Shown piece by piece: positions 12,424 through 19,460 of a stretch of 19,996 nt of DNA. The position numbers and the translations under genes were made by a program. How positions within the stretch are numbered: the stretch's first letter is position 1; every line of letters begins with the position of its first letter. The notes under the pieces were generated by a model that saw only the letters and a list, made by a program, of their open reading frames with translations, had not been told where the DNA came from and did no database searches. The stretch comes from Moraxellaceae bacterium. GTDB lineage: Bacteria > Pseudomonadota > Gammaproteobacteria > Pseudomonadales > Moraxellaceae. The DNA lies in assembly GCA_030684415.1 (NCBI GenBank), contig JAUXNL010000228.1:1-19996 (forward strand), given 5' to 3'.

Positions 12424-13932
12424 ATGTCACCACCTGCTCGCTTGCGCGAAGGCGGCCTGATGGCCGCGGTCGATCTCGGGTCCAACAGCTTTCACTTGGC
12501 GGTGGCGCGTTTCGATCATGGTGAGGTCAAGCTGATACAGGGGCTGTCTGAGAAGGTGCAGTTGGGGGCTGGCTTTGATGAAAGCGGTCGCCTCACGGAT
12601 GAGGCACAGGCCCGTGCTCTGGCCTGCCTTTCACGCTTCGCTCGCCATCTGGAAGGGGTCGATACCTCTTTTTTGCGCATCGTCGGCACCAATGCCTTGC
12701 GCGTGGCCAAAAATGCCCCGGCCTTTCTCAAGCGTGCCGAAAAAATCCTGCAGCGCCCCATCGAAGTGATTGCCGGGCGTGAAGAGGCGCGACTGATTTA
12801 TCTGGGCGTGTCTCATACGCTCGCCGGAAGCGGGCGCCGGTTGGTGGTCGATATTGGTGGCGGTTCCACAGAGTTCATCATCGGCGACAACTTCGAGCCG
12901 CTGGCGACGGAATCCTTGCATATGGGTTGCGTGAGTTTCACCTCGCGCTTTTTTCCGGAGGGTGTGATTACGGCCCGGCATTTCGAGCGCGCCATTACGG
13001 CGGCCCGGCAGGAGCTGGCCAGTATCGAGACGCAGTACCGTGATCTGGGCTGGGATGCCGTCGTGGGGTCGTCGGGTACGATCAAAGCAGTTTGTCAGGT
13101 CATGCAGCAGCTCGGGTTGGCCTCTGATACGGGGCGCATCACCGCGCAAGGGCTACAGGAATTACGCCGGCAGATACTCAAGCTCGGACATGTCAGCGAT
13201 ATTGTCTTGCCGGGGCTGAAGGAAGATCGCAAACCCATCCTGCCGGCTGGGCTTGCGATTGTGTGCGCGGTTTTTGACGCGTTGGGCATTCAGGAAATGG
13301 AGTACTCCGACGGCGCCCTGCGTGAGGGTGTGCTGTACGACATGCTCGGGCGTCTGCGTCATGAGGATGTCCGCGACCGCAGTGTGCAGGCCATGATGGC
13401 GCGCTATCACGTGGACGCCGCGCAAGCGACGCGCGTGGCGCAAACGGCCTCGGGATTGCTGGTCCAGGTCGAGGGGCAGTTGGCTCTTAACGAAGATGAC
13501 CGCGATCTGCTGCTGCGCGCCGCACGCCTGCATGAGGTCGGTCTGGCGGTTTCACATTCCGGCTTTCACAAGCATGGCGCTTACCTGCTGCGTTACTCCG
13601 ATATGGCCGGATTTTCGCGGCCCGTGCAGGAGCGTTTATCGCTGCTGGTGGGTTCGCATCGGCGCAAGTTGAAGCCGGAGCAGTACAACGCGATTGTCGA
13701 GGCGGGGGGGCTGACCTTGCTGCATCTTTGCGCGTTGCTGCGCCTCTCTGTGTTGCTGCATCACAGTCGCAGTCGCGACGCACTGCCTCCCATCACCCTG
13801 CAAGTCGACGGGCTGGATTATGTGCTCTCGTTCCCGGCGGGCTGGCTGCAGGGGCAGCCGTTGATGGCGGAAGATCTTTCGCTGGAGTCTGCGGTATTCG
13901 CCGCGCTTGGCCTTAGTTTGTGCTGGCGCTGA
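12424..13932 (+). CDS. ppx: Exopolyphosphatase (Ppx/GppA family)
   Basis: A 502-residue Ppx/GppA-family phosphatase, which releases phosphate from polyphosphate chain ends and may also act on pppGpp. The ASKHA-fold N-terminal domain has AAVDLGSNSFHLAV (14-27), a middle VVDIGGGSTEFIIG phosphate loop, MGCVSFTSRFFP and GSSGTIKA. The C-terminal half is helical and HD-like (RLHEVGLAVSHSGFHKHGAYLL). The length is close to E. coli Ppx (513). ATG 12424 is preferred: GGAG lies eight bases upstream, and the short N-terminal lead before MAAVDLGS resembles Pseudomonas Ppx. ATG 12460 is an alternative. It is divergent from trxA and faces ppk1 across the small secreted protein gene. A TAATAT at 12386-12391 is a possible -10 with a poor -35. 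Confidence 0.95.
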   Translation: MSPPARLREGGLMAAVDLGSNSFHLAVARFDHGEVKLIQGLSEKVQLGAGFDESGRLTDEAQARALACLSRFARHLEGVDTSFLRIVGTNALRVAKNAPAFLKRAEKILQRPIEVIAGREEARLIYLGVSHTLAGSGRRLVVDIGGGSTEFIIGDNFEPLATESLHMGCVSFTSRFFPEGVITARHFERAITAARQELASIETQYRDLGWDAVVGSSGTIKAVCQVMQQLGLASDTGRITAQGLQELRRQILKLGHVSDIVLPGLKEDRKPILPAGLAIVCAVFDALGIQEMEYSDGALREGVLYDMLGRLRHEDVRDRSVQAMMARYHVDAAQATRVAQTASGLLVQVEGQLALNEDDRDLLLRAARLHEVGLAVSHSGFHKHGAYLLRYSDMAGFSRPVQERLSLLVGSHRRKLKPEQYNAIVEAGGLTLLHLCALLRLSVLLHHSRSRDALPPITLQVDGLDYVLSFPAGWLQGQPLMAEDLSLESAVFAALGLSLCWR

Positions 13933-14004
13933 CGGTCAGGCTTCCCGGCAGCACTGTATCGGAGGCATGTGCGCCGCGGTTGTTGGCGAAAAGTGGCGCA
14001 GCGG

Positions 14005-14277
14005 TCAGAAGCCTACCGGTGATCCTTCGCGTATCTCGGTCGGGAAGCCGTCAATTTGCTGCGGAATCTGTTTGAGAATGGCTGGTTCCATTTCCTCAAC
14101 GTAAACCAGCAGGCAGGGCTTGTTGTTGCAGTCGGCAACGCTGACGGAAATCACGCCGCGAGTATCGGCAAGTTTGCTGTCCAGGCTAGCGCGCGCATTG
14201 TCGAGTGCATCACTTTCATTTGCCTGGGCCGTCAGGCTAAAGGGAATCGAGAACAAAAAAACGAGCAAAAAGCGCAT
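14005..14277 (-). CDS. Small secreted protein of unknown function
   Basis: A 90-residue protein with a clear signal peptide: M-R, a hydrophobic core FLLVFLFSIPFSL, then AQA before N20, so cleavage after A19 would leave 71 residues. The mature part has a helix (ESDALDNARASLDSKLAD), a strand with two cysteines (GVISVSVADCNNKPCLLVYV, C50 and C55), and a closing IPQQIDGFPTEIREGSPVGF. The C-N-N-K-P-C-hairpin-strand layout suggests a small alpha/beta domain with a periplasmic disulfide. No named family is assigned. A GGAGGAGG about eight bases before ATG 14277 supports expression. It sits between the ppx and ppk1 stop codons, on the ppk1 strand, 98 bases beyond the ppk1 stop. Confidence 0.8.
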   Translation of the reverse strand: MRFLLVFLFSIPFSLTAQANESDALDNARASLDSKLADTRGVISVSVADCNNKPCLLVYVEEMEPAILKQIPQQIDGFPTEIREGSPVGF

Positions 14278-14331
14278 GGCATGGGCCTCCTCCGTCGGTG
14301 TTCTGGAGTTTTAGCTGTCCGCGCCCTGCTC

Positions 14332-14364
14332 CGCCAGTCCGGTCGTCGTAAGGCCGGACTGGCG
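14332..14364 (-). terminator. Hairpin after ppk1, no U-tract
   Basis: CGCCAGTCCGG (14332-14342) is perfectly complementary to CCGGACTGGCG (14354-14364), with an 11-base loop. It starts 11 bases after the ppk1 stop codon in the ppk1 transcript and lies upstream of the small secreted protein gene. It lacks a U-tract, so it is either a 3'-end-protecting hairpin or part of a Rho-dependent end. Confidence 0.5.
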
Positions 14365-14375
14365 TGATGGTTGTC

Positions 14376-16499
14376 TCAGTGCTGGGCCAGCTTTTCCAGC
14401 AAGAGGTGTTGTGCCAGCTTTTCCTTGCCGCGCTCGCCGGTAAGTTGGCGGTAGTGGCCGTCGGGCTGCAGTATCCAGCTTTGCCGGTTATCCGAGAGAT
14501 AAACGCTGAGCGAGTCATGCTTCAGTCGTTTCGCCAGCACCGGGTCGGTGACCGGGAAACAGGTTTCCACACGGAAAAACATGTTGCGATCCATCCAGTC
14601 GGCGCTGGAGCAGTACACCACGTTCTCCCCGCCATTCTCGAACCAGAACGCACGCGTATGCTCCAGAAAGCGGCCAATGACCGAGCGGACCGTGATGTTG
14701 TCGGAGACGCCCGGGATGCCGGGGCGCAGGCAGCAAATGCCGCGCACGATGAGGTCGACTTTTACACCGGCCTGACTGGCGCGATACAGCGCCTGTATCA
14801 GCTGCTTCTCGGTAAGTGAATTCATGCGCGCGATGATGTGCGCGGGCTTGCCGGCCAGTTTATTGGCTATTTCGAATTCGATGTGTTCGATCAGTCGCGC
14901 ATGCAGGGTGAACGGTGCATGAAGCAGCTTTTTCAGTTTGGCGAGCTTGCCCATTCCGGTGAGTTGCTGGAAAAGCTTGTGCACATCTTCGCAGAGCGCT
15001 TCGTCAGCGGTGAGCAGTGAGATGTCCGTGTAAATGCGTGCCGTCACCGCATGGTAGTTGCCGGTGCCAAGATGCACATAGCGCTTGAGCTTGCGACCTT
15101 CGCGGCGGACAACCAGCAGCATTTTCGCGTGCGTCTTGTAGCCCACAATGCCGTAAACAACGATAGCGCCGGCTTCTTGCAGTTTGGCGGCAACTTCGAT
15201 GTTGGATTCTTCGTCGAAGCGGGCACGCAGTTCGATAACGGCCGTGACTTCCTTGCCGTTGCGGGCAGCGTCTGCCAGCAGGTTCACGATTTCCGAATTC
15301 TTGCCGGTACGGTAAAGCGTTTGCTTGATGGCAAGCACGTTCGGGTCGCGTGCCGCCTGGCGCAAAAATTCAATGACCGGCGTAAAGGACTCGAAGGGAT
15401 GATTGAGGAGAACATCGCCCTCGCTGATGGCTTCGAAATAATTCTCGGCATGGGCGAGCCGCGCCGGCACGGATGGAATCAGTGGTGAGTAGCGCAGGCG
15501 TGGGCGGTTGATGTCGGTAATGAGCCGCACCAGATTCACCGGCCCATTCACGCGATAAAGGAATTCTTCGCTAAGGCCGAAACGCTTCAGCAGATAATCC
15601 ACCAGGTGCTGAGGGCAGTTGTCGGCCACCTCAAGGCGCACGGCGTCGCCATAACGACGCGAATACAGTTCATCTTTCAACGCAACGGCCAAATCGTCCA
15701 CATCGACTTCGTCAATTGCAAGGTCCGCATTGCGGGTGACGCGGAACTGGTAGCAGCCCTGCACAGTCATGCCCGGGAACAGTTCGTGTGCATGCTCGTG
15801 AATGATGGACGACAGAAAAACGTAATCATCCCCGGCACTGAGGTCGCCGGGCACCTGGATCATGCGCGGCAGCGACCGCGGTGCCGGCACGATAGCCAGA
15901 TGCAGCGAACGACCGAAAGCGTCTTTGCCTTCAAGTGCCACAATGAAGTTCAGGCTTTTGTTGACCACACGCGGAAAAGGATGCGCAGGATCCAGGCCAA
16001 TGGGTGTCAGCACCGGGTAGACCTGTTCGCGAAAGTATTTCTTGATCCAGGCGGCCTGCTTCTCGCTCCACTCGTCACGTTTGAGGAAGCGGATGTTTTC
16101 GGCGGCCATCGCCGGCAACAGGACTTCGTTGAGGATGCGGTACTGCTTGTCGACGGCTTCGTGGCAAACATTGGCGATGCGGGTCAGGACTTCGCCGGGG
16201 AGCATGCCGTCGGGGCCGGGGTTGGAGCGCCCCAGTGACAATTGGTGTTTGAGGCCTGCTACGCGAATTTCAAAGAACTCATCGAGATTGCTGGAGAAAA
16301 TGCGCAGGAATGACAAGCGCTCCAGCAGGGGGTGCACTTCATCCAGTGCCTGATCGAGCACGCGTAGATTGAACGCGAGAATGCTCATTTCCCGATTGAG
16401 GTAATACTCGGGGTTGTTGAGGTCAGAAACGACCTCCACTGCCTTTGGGGTGGCGACGTGAGCCGGACTGGCAGCGGGTGGTGTTTGTTGCACGGTCAT
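14376..16499 (-). CDS. ppk1: Polyphosphate kinase 1
   Basis: A 707-residue PPK1, which builds polyphosphate from ATP through a phosphohistidine intermediate. The N-terminal domain starts at YYLNREMSILAFNLRVLDQA with SSNLDEFFEIRVAGL; the head domain follows (FPRVVNKSLNFIVAL). The two phospholipase-D-like catalytic domains hold GYKTHAKMLLVV (H457, the residue matching autophosphorylated H435 of E. coli) and VHLGTGNYH (H476, matching H454). KQTLYRTGKNSEIV, ARFDEESNIE and RFLEHTRAFWFENG are also diagnostic. The length is between E. coli (688) and P. aeruginosa (about 736). ATG 16499 is chosen for AGGA seven bases upstream; a 13-residue upstream extension is rejected. It follows hemB by 117 bases on the same strand and lies opposite ppx, the degradative partner. 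Confidence 0.98.
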   Translation of the reverse strand: MTVQQTPPAASPAHVATPKAVEVVSDLNNPEYYLNREMSILAFNLRVLDQALDEVHPLLERLSFLRIFSSNLDEFFEIRVAGLKHQLSLGRSNPGPDGMLPGEVLTRIANVCHEAVDKQYRILNEVLLPAMAAENIRFLKRDEWSEKQAAWIKKYFREQVYPVLTPIGLDPAHPFPRVVNKSLNFIVALEGKDAFGRSLHLAIVPAPRSLPRMIQVPGDLSAGDDYVFLSSIIHEHAHELFPGMTVQGCYQFRVTRNADLAIDEVDVDDLAVALKDELYSRRYGDAVRLEVADNCPQHLVDYLLKRFGLSEEFLYRVNGPVNLVRLITDINRPRLRYSPLIPSVPARLAHAENYFEAISEGDVLLNHPFESFTPVIEFLRQAARDPNVLAIKQTLYRTGKNSEIVNLLADAARNGKEVTAVIELRARFDEESNIEVAAKLQEAGAIVVYGIVGYKTHAKMLLVVRREGRKLKRYVHLGTGNYHAVTARIYTDISLLTADEALCEDVHKLFQQLTGMGKLAKLKKLLHAPFTLHARLIEHIEFEIANKLAGKPAHIIARMNSLTEKQLIQALYRASQAGVKVDLIVRGICCLRPGIPGVSDNITVRSVIGRFLEHTRAFWFENGGENVVYCSSADWMDRNMFFRVETCFPVTDPVLAKRLKHDSLSVYLSDNRQSWILQPDGHYRQLTGERGKEKLAQHLLLEKLAQH

Positions 16500-16584
16500 G
16501 ATGATGTCCTGCGGGCCTCGCGCCGTGGTGGCGCGCAAAGGCGTATTGCATCGGTCTTGCGTGAAGCTTTTATTACCACGGCAT

Positions 16585-16600
16585 GACAGGCTGGCCTGTC
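16585..16600 (-). other. Short GC hairpin between hemB and ppk1
   Basis: GACAGGC (16585-16591) and GCCTGTC (16594-16600) are perfectly complementary and separated by two bases. The element lies 16 bases after the hemB stop codon. No U-tract follows on the minus strand, so read-through into ppk1 is possible. The two-base gap means the real loop must be larger. Confidence 0.4.
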
Positions 16601-16616
16601 GCGTGTTTGCAGTGCT

Positions 16617-17636
16617 TCATTTTCGGCTGTTCAGCAGTTGCGCGGCTTCCTTGGCGAAATAAGTCAGGATGGCATCGGCGCCCGCGCGGCGAATGCAGAG
16701 CAGGGATTCGAGAATCACTGGCTCGCGTGCTAGCCATCCGTTCTGGATGGCGGCCATGTGCATGGCGTATTCGCCGCTGACCTGATAGACGAACGTCGGC
16801 GCTCTGAAGGTGTCTTTCACGGCGCGCACCACATCCAGATAAGGCATGCCGGGCTTCACCATCACCATGTCGGCGCCCTCGGCAAGGTCCAGTCCGACTT
16901 CATGCAAGGCTTCGTCGAGATTGGCCGGGTCCATCTGGTAGCTGAACTTGTTGCCGCCTTTGAGGTTGCCGGCCGACCCCACGGCATCACGGAAGGGGCC
17001 GTAGTAGCTGGAGGCATATTTGGCGGCGTAGGCCAGAATGCTGACATTTATATGGCCCGCCGCTTCCAGCGCATGGCGGATGGCGCCGATGCGGCCATCC
17101 ATCATGTCGGATGGGGCGACAATGTCGGCGCCGGCCTCGGCATGCGACAAGGCCTGCTTGACCAGAACCTCGGTGGTGATGTCGTTCAGCACATAACCAT
17201 CGGCATCGATAATGCCGTCCTGGCCATGAGTGGTGAACGGGTCCAGCGCGACATCGGTGATCACGCCGAGCTCAGGGGCTGCCGCCTTCAGGGCGCGCAC
17301 GGCGCGCTGCGCCAATCCGTCCGGGTTGAAGGCCTCTTCGGCCAGCAGGGACTTGGCCTCTGGGGGCGTCACCGGAAATAGGGCGATGGCCGGGATGCCC
17401 AGCGCCACAAGCTCGGCGGCCTCCTGCACCAGCAGGTCTATCGACAGACGCTCGACGCCGGGCATCGACGCAACAGGCTCGCGGCGATTGCTGCCCTCCA
17501 GCACAAACACCGGATAAATCAGGTTGTCGGCAGAGAGGGTGGTTTCCCGCACCAGCCGGCGCGAAAAATCGTTCTTGCGAAGGCGGCGCAGGCGCGTGGC
17601 GGGAAAGGGCGCGCGGGCGAAGGCAAACTCGGGCAT
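16617..17636 (-). CDS. hemB: Delta-aminolevulinic acid dehydratase (porphobilinogen synthase)
   Basis: A 339-residue HemB, which condenses two 5-aminolevulinate molecules to porphobilinogen in haem synthesis. The Schiff-base lysines are K206 in ILAYAAKYASSYYGPFRDA and K261 in MVMVKPGMPYLDVV. At the metal site the segment DVALDPFTTHGQDG has aspartates (D132, D140) where zinc enzymes such as E. coli HemB carry the cysteine triad, so this is the magnesium/non-zinc, Pseudomonas-type enzyme. ATG 17636 is selected because CTGGAG lies seven bases before it and RLRRLRKNDFSRRLVRET falls at the usual place; the 18-residue upstream extension is rejected. It is upstream of ppk1 and divergent from elbB. 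Confidence 0.98.
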   Translation of the reverse strand: MPEFAFARAPFPATRLRRLRKNDFSRRLVRETTLSADNLIYPVFVLEGSNRREPVASMPGVERLSIDLLVQEAAELVALGIPAIALFPVTPPEAKSLLAEEAFNPDGLAQRAVRALKAAAPELGVITDVALDPFTTHGQDGIIDADGYVLNDITTEVLVKQALSHAEAGADIVAPSDMMDGRIGAIRHALEAAGHINVSILAYAAKYASSYYGPFRDAVGSAGNLKGGNKFSYQMDPANLDEALHEVGLDLAEGADMVMVKPGMPYLDVVRAVKDTFRAPTFVYQVSGEYAMHMAAIQNGWLAREPVILESLLCIRRAGADAILTYFAKEAAQLLNSRK

Positions 17637-17783
17637 TTCAGGCTCCAGGTAGCATCCGGCAAGACTAACGCAATCAGCCAGAGGCCGCATGTGTGCGCGG
17701 CTTGCTGCACGTCATCGTCACGTTCCCGGACTCTGCTAGTCTCGGCATCCGATCTTCTTTCCCGACGCTTTCAGGAGCCCTTC

Positions 17784-18434
17784 ATGAAAAATGTGGCGAT
17801 CATTCTCTCTGGTGCCGGCTATCTCGATGGCAGCGAAATTTATGAGGCGACGCTGACCTTCCTGAATCTGGATCGTCAGCATGCCCGCTATCAGTGTTTT
17901 GCCCCGGATGTGCCCCAGCATCATGTGCTCAATCACCTGAATGGCGAGGCGATGGCAGAGTCCCGGTCGGTCCTGGTGGAGGCCGCACGACTGACGCGTG
18001 GCGACATCAAGCCCTTGTCGGCGGCGCATCCGGACGATTTCGATGCCCTCATCATTCCAGGGGGCTACGGCGCTGCGAAGAATCTTTGTGATTTTGCCAG
18101 CAAGGGGGCGGCCATGTCGGTGAATCAGGAGGTGCTGGTGTTTGCCCGCGCCATTCACCGGCAGGGCAAGCCGGTCGGGCTGATCTGCATTGCCCCGGTG
18201 CTGGCGCCTGCGATTGGCGGTGCCGGCACGCGGTGCACTATCGGAGACGATCCTGCGACAGCAGCGGCCATCGAGCATATGGGCGGCGTCCATGTGGCGT
18301 GTGCCGTCGATGACTGCGTCACCGATGCGGAGCGTCGCGTGGTCAGCACGCCAGCCTACATGCTCGCCGAACGGATCGGCGAGGCCGATGCCGGCATCCG
18401 CCGCCTGGTGGAAGAAGTACTGCGCATGGCCTGA
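17784..18434 (+). CDS. elbB: ElbB, DJ-1/PfpI-family glyoxalase-like protein
   Basis: A 216-residue protein closely resembling E. coli ElbB throughout: NVAIILSGAGYLDGSEIYEATLT, FAPD, VLNHLNGEAM, VEAARLTRGDIKPL, ALIIPGGYGAAKNLCDFASKG and STPAYMLAERIGEA. It has the DJ-1/PfpI fold with the nucleophile-elbow cysteine C135 in GLICIAP. E. coli ElbB shows weak glyoxalase III activity and was linked to isoprenoid synthesis; the physiological role is unsettled. ATG 17784 is fixed by AGGAG six bases upstream. It is divergent from hemB across 147 bases. A strong hairpin without U-tract follows 10 bases after the stop codon. Confidence 0.96.
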   Translation: MKNVAIILSGAGYLDGSEIYEATLTFLNLDRQHARYQCFAPDVPQHHVLNHLNGEAMAESRSVLVEAARLTRGDIKPLSAAHPDDFDALIIPGGYGAAKNLCDFASKGAAMSVNQEVLVFARAIHRQGKPVGLICIAPVLAPAIGGAGTRCTIGDDPATAAAIEHMGGVHVACAVDDCVTDAERRVVSTPAYMLAERIGEADAGIRRLVEEVLRMA

Positions 18435-18443
18435 GGCGGTCGA

Positions 18444-18489
18444 GCCAATGACCGAAGCGGTCAGCTTGCTGAGCACTTCGGTCATTGGC
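18444..18489. repeat. 14-bp-arm hairpin between elbB and yigI
   Basis: GCCAATGACCGAAG (18444-18457) is perfectly complementary to CTTCGGTCATTGGC (18476-18489). The 18-base loop holds an inner TCAGC/GCTGA stem (in TCAGCTTGCTGA), the same word found in the repeats at 6333 and 6421. No T-run follows on either strand, so it resembles a REP-like element or an RNA-stabilising hairpin more than an intrinsic terminator. Confidence 0.7.
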
Positions 18490-18559
18490 CCCTGCGGGTG
18501 GCAGTTGTTAGGCTGCGAGCCCGCCCGCTGCTGCCGGGCCCTTGTTGCGAGACCGCTCC

Positions 18560-19063
18560 ATGAGCACGCCTGATACCGCGCCCGCCCGCCCGGAGCTCAG
18601 CCCCGAGGAAAAGGCACGTCTGCTGCTCGAACGCCTAAAGGCCGGCTTTGATAACACGCCGTTTGTACGCCTGATCGGTATGGAACTCACCGAGGCCGCC
18701 TTCGATGGCGTGAAAGCCCGCTTCGACATGAAGCCCGAACTCATCGGCAACCCCTTCAAGCAGATCTTGCATGGTGGCGTCATCGCCACTGCTCTCGACA
18801 TGGTGGGTGGCATGATGGGCGTGGTCGGGGTTTACCAGCGCATGAAGGACGACAACGTTCCGCGTGATGAGCGCAACATGCGCCTCGCCAAACTCGGCAC
18901 CATCGACATGCGTATCGACTATCTGGCGCCCGGGCGTGGCAAACATTTCGAAGCCTCGGCCACGTTGCTGCGCGTTGGCAAAAAAGTGTTTGTTACCCGG
19001 ATGGAGTTGCGCAACGAAGAAAACGATCTGATTGCGGCGGGCACGGGCACGTACTTCTACTGA
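18560..19063 (+). CDS. yigI: YigI-like acyl-CoA thioesterase (hotdog fold)
   Basis: A 167-residue hotdog-fold thioesterase of the YigI type. The core ELIGNPFKQILHGGVIATALD (H71-G72-G73 and D80), GTIDMRIDYLAPGRGKHFEA and the final strand GTGTYFY match E. coli YigI, reported to hydrolyse medium- and long-chain acyl-CoA; no lid or extra domain is seen. The first 20 residues are Pro/Ala-rich and probably disordered. ATG 18560 fits the family length; the TTG at 18542 would add six residues, and neither has a strong Shine-Dalgarno. Its stop overlaps the start of ykgJ (TGATG), so the two are translationally coupled. Confidence 0.93.
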   Translation: MSTPDTAPARPELSPEEKARLLLERLKAGFDNTPFVRLIGMELTEAAFDGVKARFDMKPELIGNPFKQILHGGVIATALDMVGGMMGVVGVYQRMKDDNVPRDERNMRLAKLGTIDMRIDYLAPGRGKHFEASATLLRVGKKVFVTRMELRNEENDLIAAGTGTYFY

Positions 19064-19317
19064 TGGACTGCCGTTCGGGCTGCGGGGCGTGTTGTATCGC
19101 GCCATCCATTTCTTCCGCGATTCCGGGCATGCCTCTCGGAAAGCCGGCAGGGGTGCGCTGCGTGCAACTGGATGCCGCTGGCTTGTGCCGGATTTTCGGC
19201 TTGGCATCGCGGCCAGCCGTTTGCGTGAGCCTGCGACCATCGGCAGAAATGTGCGGTGCTTCAGCAGCGGAGGCCGTTCAGTTCATTACCTTGCTTGAGC
19301 AGGCGACACGACCCTGA
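19063..19317 (+). CDS. ykgJ: YkgJ-family cysteine cluster protein
   Basis: An 84-residue protein matching the small YkgJ-type cysteine-cluster family (PF03692): MDCRSGCGACC, APSISSAIPGMPLGKPAGVRCVQLD, LCRIFGLASRPAVCVSLRPSAEMCG. Cysteines are at 3, 7, 10, 11, 33, 42, 54 and 64, suitable for zinc or an iron-sulfur cluster; the function is unknown. ATG 19063 shares its A with the TGA of the upstream thioesterase gene, which fixes the start. It is convergent with the ABC-F gene, and a structured repeat fills the gap. Confidence 0.94.
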   Translation: MDCRSGCGACCIAPSISSAIPGMPLGKPAGVRCVQLDAAGLCRIFGLASRPAVCVSLRPSAEMCGASAAEAVQFITLLEQATRP

Positions 19318-19335
19318 GCGTGTGCTGTGCTTGTC

Positions 19336-19460
19336 GACGCATGAATGGAATTTTTCAGTCGACGATTCCGGCACGTATCCGGGGAGTCGCTCCATGCTGA
19401 ATCAATCACGCAAGCGTGATTGATTCGCGGCCCTGCCATCCCCGGCCAGCAAGCGGTTAA
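19336..19460. repeat. Structured dispersed repeat, copy B
   Basis: The left end has a TTTTTCAG word (19351-19358) between GTCGAC arms, a degenerate form of hairpin 1 in copy A. The centre is a perfect 13-bp inverted repeat, GAATCAATCACGC (19399-19411) with GCGTGATTGATTC (19414-19426). Segment 19387-19406 matches 4316-4335 at 19 of 20 bases, and TTGATTCGCG is shared exactly. The right end, CAGCAAGCGG followed by TTAA, matches the end of the 6333 copy and overlaps the stop codon of the ABC-F gene (19457-19459). Confidence 0.78.

Noticed and set aside
15606..16238. Plus-strand ORF of 210 codons inside ppk1
   Set aside because: It is antisense to highly conserved ppk1 coding sequence and shows no family signature.
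17637..17783. Promoter assignments in the hemB-elbB gap
   Set aside because: TAGTCT-like words occur on both strands, but no -35 at proper spacing could be matched, so no promoter is claimed.
19063..19096. Frameshifted fusion of the thioesterase and YkgJ
   Set aside because: Both proteins are complete with normal ends; the TGATG arrangement is ordinary translational coupling.
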